From Nocardia sp. (GTDB lineage: Bacteria > Actinomycetota > Actinomycetes > Mycobacteriales > Mycobacteriaceae), in assembly GCA_013361595.1 (NCBI GenBank), contig JABFXT010000585.1:1-9145 (forward strand): a stretch of 9,145 nucleotides of DNA, given 5' to 3'. This document shows, one piece after another, positions 7,009 through 9,145 of this stretch. The notes below the pieces were generated by a model, which saw only the letters and a program-made list of their open reading frames with translations, made no database searches and was not told the DNA's origin. A program made the translations under genes and the position numbers. How positions within the stretch are numbered: the stretch's first letter is position 1; each line of letters opens with the position of its first letter.

Positions 7009-7046
7009 GAGTGCAGAGTGACGACATCCACCATCAGTTGTGTGTC

Positions 7047-7053
7047 GGAGGAG
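7047..7053 (+). promoter_or_regulatory. Ribosome binding site fixing the small protein start
   Basis: GGAGGAG lies 6 bases before ATG 7060, a strong match at ideal spacing. It rules out the in-frame upstream start near 6982, which has no such site and precedes the -10 candidate. Confidence 0.8.
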
Positions 7054-7059
7054 TTGGCC

Positions 7060-7353
7060 ATGAGCCATCGAGTCGCGCACCAGAATCAACGCCCACAGAC
7101 ACCGCATCCGGCACCCGCGGGCGAACGAACCGATGAGCCGCCGCCCGGGGAGCGTCCTGAGCTCGCGGACGACCTGCGAACGCGAAGCGCCACGGTGGAC
7201 CGCGGCACCGCACTGCTCGCCGCCGCGACGTGTCTGCTCTTCGTCGTCTGTGTCAGCGTTATCTCGCATTCGGCGGCCGCGGCCATGATCGCCACCGCGT
7301 GCATGGTGGCCGGTATCGCGGCTGTTCTCGCCATCCTGCGGCCCCAGTGCTGA
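7060..7353 (+). CDS. Small two-helix membrane protein, function unknown
   Basis: I do not recognise this 97-residue protein. The first half (residues 1-48) is hydrophilic and rich in Pro, His, Glu and Arg, with PHPAPAGERTDEPPPGERPE in the middle, and is probably disordered. Two hydrophobic segments follow, at about 50-69 (ALLAAATCLLFVVCVSVIS) and 72-93, joined by a very tight turn, which suggests a helical hairpin in the membrane. The basic stretch before helix 1 and the short tail with Arg suggest that both ends face the cytoplasm. There are four Cys residues (58, 64, 81, 97), three inside or next to the helices and one at the C-terminus. A strong ribosome binding site and a near-consensus -10 suggest real and possibly efficient expression. 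It stands alone between the SRPBCC gene and hrpB, all in one direction but with gaps above 150 bp. Confidence 0.75.
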   Translation: MSHRVAHQNQRPQTPHPAPAGERTDEPPPGERPELADDLRTRSATVDRGTALLAAATCLLFVVCVSVISHSAAAAMIATACMVAGIAAVLAILRPQC

Positions 7354-7510
7354 ACCACCGGTCACACGCGCGCCGGTCCGGATAACCGGTTCACCGGGCC
7401 CGGCGCCGATCGCGCGCGGGTGGTACACAGTCGTGCCACACACCCCGGGGACATCGCGGCCGGGGCGCCCGTGTCCCGGAATGATCGGCCGGGCTTCAGA
7501 CTGATCGGTA

Positions 7511-9145
7511 ATGAAACTCCCCGAACTCCCCGACCTGCCGATCCGCGGCGCACTCGATCGGGTCGTCGCGACGTTGACCGAACACCGGGCGGCCGTGCTG
7601 GTCGCGCCACCGGGCACCGGGAAGACCACCCTGGTGCCACTGGTCCTGGCGGCGTCGGTCACCGGGCGGGTGCTGGTGGCCGAGCCCCGGCGGCTGGCGG
7701 CACGAGCGGCGGCCGGGCGAATGGCGGCGCTGCTGGGAGAACCGGTGGGCGAAACCGTCGGCTACTCCGTCCGCGGCGATCGCCGAGTCGGGCGGCGGAC
7801 CCGGATCGAGGTCGTGACCTCCGGTCTGCTGGTGCGGCGGTTGCAGGACGACCCCGAACTGGCCGGGGCCGATGTGGTGATGCTCGACGAGTGTCACGAG
7901 CGACATCTCGACGCGGACCTGCTGTTGACATTGCTGCTGGACGCCCGCGCCGGATTACGACCCGATCTGCGGGTGCTCGCCACCTCGGCGACCGTGGCGG
8001 CCGACCGCCTCGCGACGCTCCTCGGTGGGGATCACGCGGCCCCGGTGGTGCAGGTCCGGGGTCGCACCTTTCCGGTGGATACCACATACGTCGCGGCGCT
8101 GCCGCGGGAGCGGGCCGAAGCGCAGGTCGCTCGCGCCACCCGGGCCGCGCTCGCCGGATCCGACGGCGATGTCCTGGTGTTCCTGCCCGGGGCCGCGGAG
8201 ATCCGGCGGACGACGGCGCTGCTGGGCGGCCTGGACAGGGTGGATATCGTGCCGCTGCACGGCAGGCTCTCGGCGGCCGCACAGGACAGCGCGTTGCGGC
8301 CGGGCACGCGGCGCCGCGTGGTGTTGTCCACGGCGGTGGCGGAATCGAGCCTGACCGTGCCGGGGGTGCGGGCAGTGGTGGATTCCGGATCGGCCCGGGT
8401 GCCCCGGATCGATCGGGCGCGGGGCCTGTCCGGTCTCGCCACCGTCCGGGTGTCGGCGGCAGTGGCCGAGCAGCGGGCCGGCCGAGCGGGGCGTGAGGGT
8501 CCGGGGCGGGTGTGGCGATGCTGGCCCGAATACGAGCACGCCACGCTGCCCGCCTATCCCGAGCCGGAGATCCGGACAGCGGACCTGACACGGCTGGCCT
8601 TGGAACTCGCGTGCTGGGGCACAGCCGATGGGCACGGTCTCGTCTGGTGGGACGACCCACCGTCCGGTGGACTGGCCGCCGGCCGGGAAGTACTACGCGT
8701 ACTCGGGGCGGTGGACGGAGACGGCGCGGTCACCGAGCGCGGGCGGCGCATGGCCCGTATCGGGCTGCATCCGCGGCTGGCACGCGCACTGCTCGACGGG
8801 GCCGCTGTGGTCGGCCCGCGGGCGGCCGCGGAAGTCGTCGCCGCCCTCGACGACGACACCCACATCTCGGGCGTAGATCTGACCGCCGGACTGCGAATAC
8901 TGCGGCGTGAGCGGCCACCGCGCTGGGCGCGGGAGGTCGAGCGGCTGGCGCGGCTGGTCGAGGGGCCGGACGGGGTCGACGATCCGGCGTTCGTGGTCGC
9001 GCTGGCCCATCCGGAACGGCTGGCGCGACGACGCGGTCCCGGTTCGACCAGCTATCTCCTGGCGGGCGGTACCGCCGTGACGGTGTCGCCCGGCGCCGGA
9101 ACAGGTGATGCGGAGTGGCTGGCGGTCGGCGTGGCCACGCGCGAT
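7511..9145 (+). CDS. hrpB: ATP-dependent DExH-box helicase HrpB (5' part, cut by window end)
   Basis: The first 545 residues of an HrpB-type helicase; family members are usually above 800, so the C-terminal HrpB domain lies outside the window. Visible motifs are Walker A APPGTGKTT (32-40), motif Ia AEPRRLAARAAA (57-68), DECHERH (126-132) in the place of the DEAH box, TSAT (158-161), STAVAESSLTVPG (about 273-285) and the arginine-finger motif QRAGRAGR (321-328). The helicase-associated domain follows (PEIRTADLTRLALELACWG, from about 352). The role of HrpB in bacteria is poorly defined; RNA binding and ATP-dependent unwinding are expected from the family. ATG 7511 is the first start after an in-frame TGA at 7502. 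It has no good Shine-Dalgarno sequence. A weak CAGACT (7497-7502) ends 8 bases upstream, so the message may be leaderless. The 157-bp gap before it shows no other convincing element. Confidence 0.92.
   Translation, partial: MKLPELPDLPIRGALDRVVATLTEHRAAVLVAPPGTGKTTLVPLVLAASVTGRVLVAEPRRLAARAAAGRMAALLGEPVGETVGYSVRGDRRVGRRTRIEVVTSGLLVRRLQDDPELAGADVVMLDECHERHLDADLLLTLLLDARAGLRPDLRVLATSATVAADRLATLLGGDHAAPVVQVRGRTFPVDTTYVAALPRERAEAQVARATRAALAGSDGDVLVFLPGAAEIRRTTALLGGLDRVDIVPLHGRLSAAAQDSALRPGTRRRVVLSTAVAESSLTVPGVRAVVDSGSARVPRIDRARGLSGLATVRVSAAVAEQRAGRAGREGPGRVWRCWPEYEHATLPAYPEPEIRTADLTRLALELACWGTADGHGLVWWDDPPSGGLAAGREVLRVLGAVDGDGAVTERGRRMARIGLHPRLARALLDGAAVVGPRAAAEVVAALDDDTHISGVDLTAGLRILRRERPPRWAREVERLARLVEGPDGVDDPAFVVALAHPERLARRRGPGSTSYLLAGGTAVTVSPGAGTGDAEWLAVGVATRD

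Noticed and set aside
6982..7059. Longer N-terminus for the small membrane protein
   Set aside because: It has no ribosome binding site and includes the -10-like TATTAT. GGAGGAG points to ATG 7060.
7357..7391. Short palindromes ACCGG/CCGGT and AACCGGTT after the small membrane protein gene
   Set aside because: The stems are only 4-5 bp and built from CCGG, which is frequent by chance in this sequence. They are not enough to call a terminator or operator.
7420..8496. A 358-codon plus-strand frame overlapping hrpB
   Set aside because: It is the wrong frame of hrpB. The true frame holds every helicase motif, and this one is Arg/Gly repeats.

Overview
The window is GC-rich, gene-dense chromosomal DNA from an actinomycete. 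A TetR-controlled MMPL/RND transporter, a second-type NAD+-dependent DNA ligase, a K15-like D,D-carboxypeptidase and an actinobacterial-type HrpB helicase together suggest a Nocardia-like or related mycolate-containing genus. That assignment rests on gene content and codon style, not on a database match. I see no tRNA, rRNA, CRISPR array, insertion sequence or phage gene.

Layout: a hairpin (6-30) lies beyond the end of a leftward tetR gene (71-709). tetR diverges from a rightward MMPL transporter gene (887-3142). The region between them holds two related operator-like palindromes 40 bp apart, each placed on one of two back-to-back promoter candidates. This is a typical self-regulated repressor/efflux pair. 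A strong hairpin (3149-3176) closes the transporter gene. Next comes a ligA-family gene (3299-5290), which appears to start leaderless at GTG and is preceded by an inverted repeat. Its product keeps the catalytic lysine but departs from the LigA consensus at several nucleotide-contact positions, so it is probably a paralogue rather than the housekeeping ligase. A hairpin (5311-5334) separates it from a convergent, exported D-Ala-D-Ala carboxypeptidase (5335-6255).

Across a 194-bp divergent region lies an SRPBCC-fold protein (6450-6908). It is followed by a 97-residue two-helix membrane protein of unknown function (7060-7353), which has a strong ribosome binding site. The window ends inside hrpB (7511-9145), an ATP-dependent DExH helicase cut off before its C-terminal domain.

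Apart from tetR with its transporter, the genes look like independent transcription units. I found no convincing new multi-gene system. The observations most worth checking are the twin operators, the divergent ligase and the small membrane protein.
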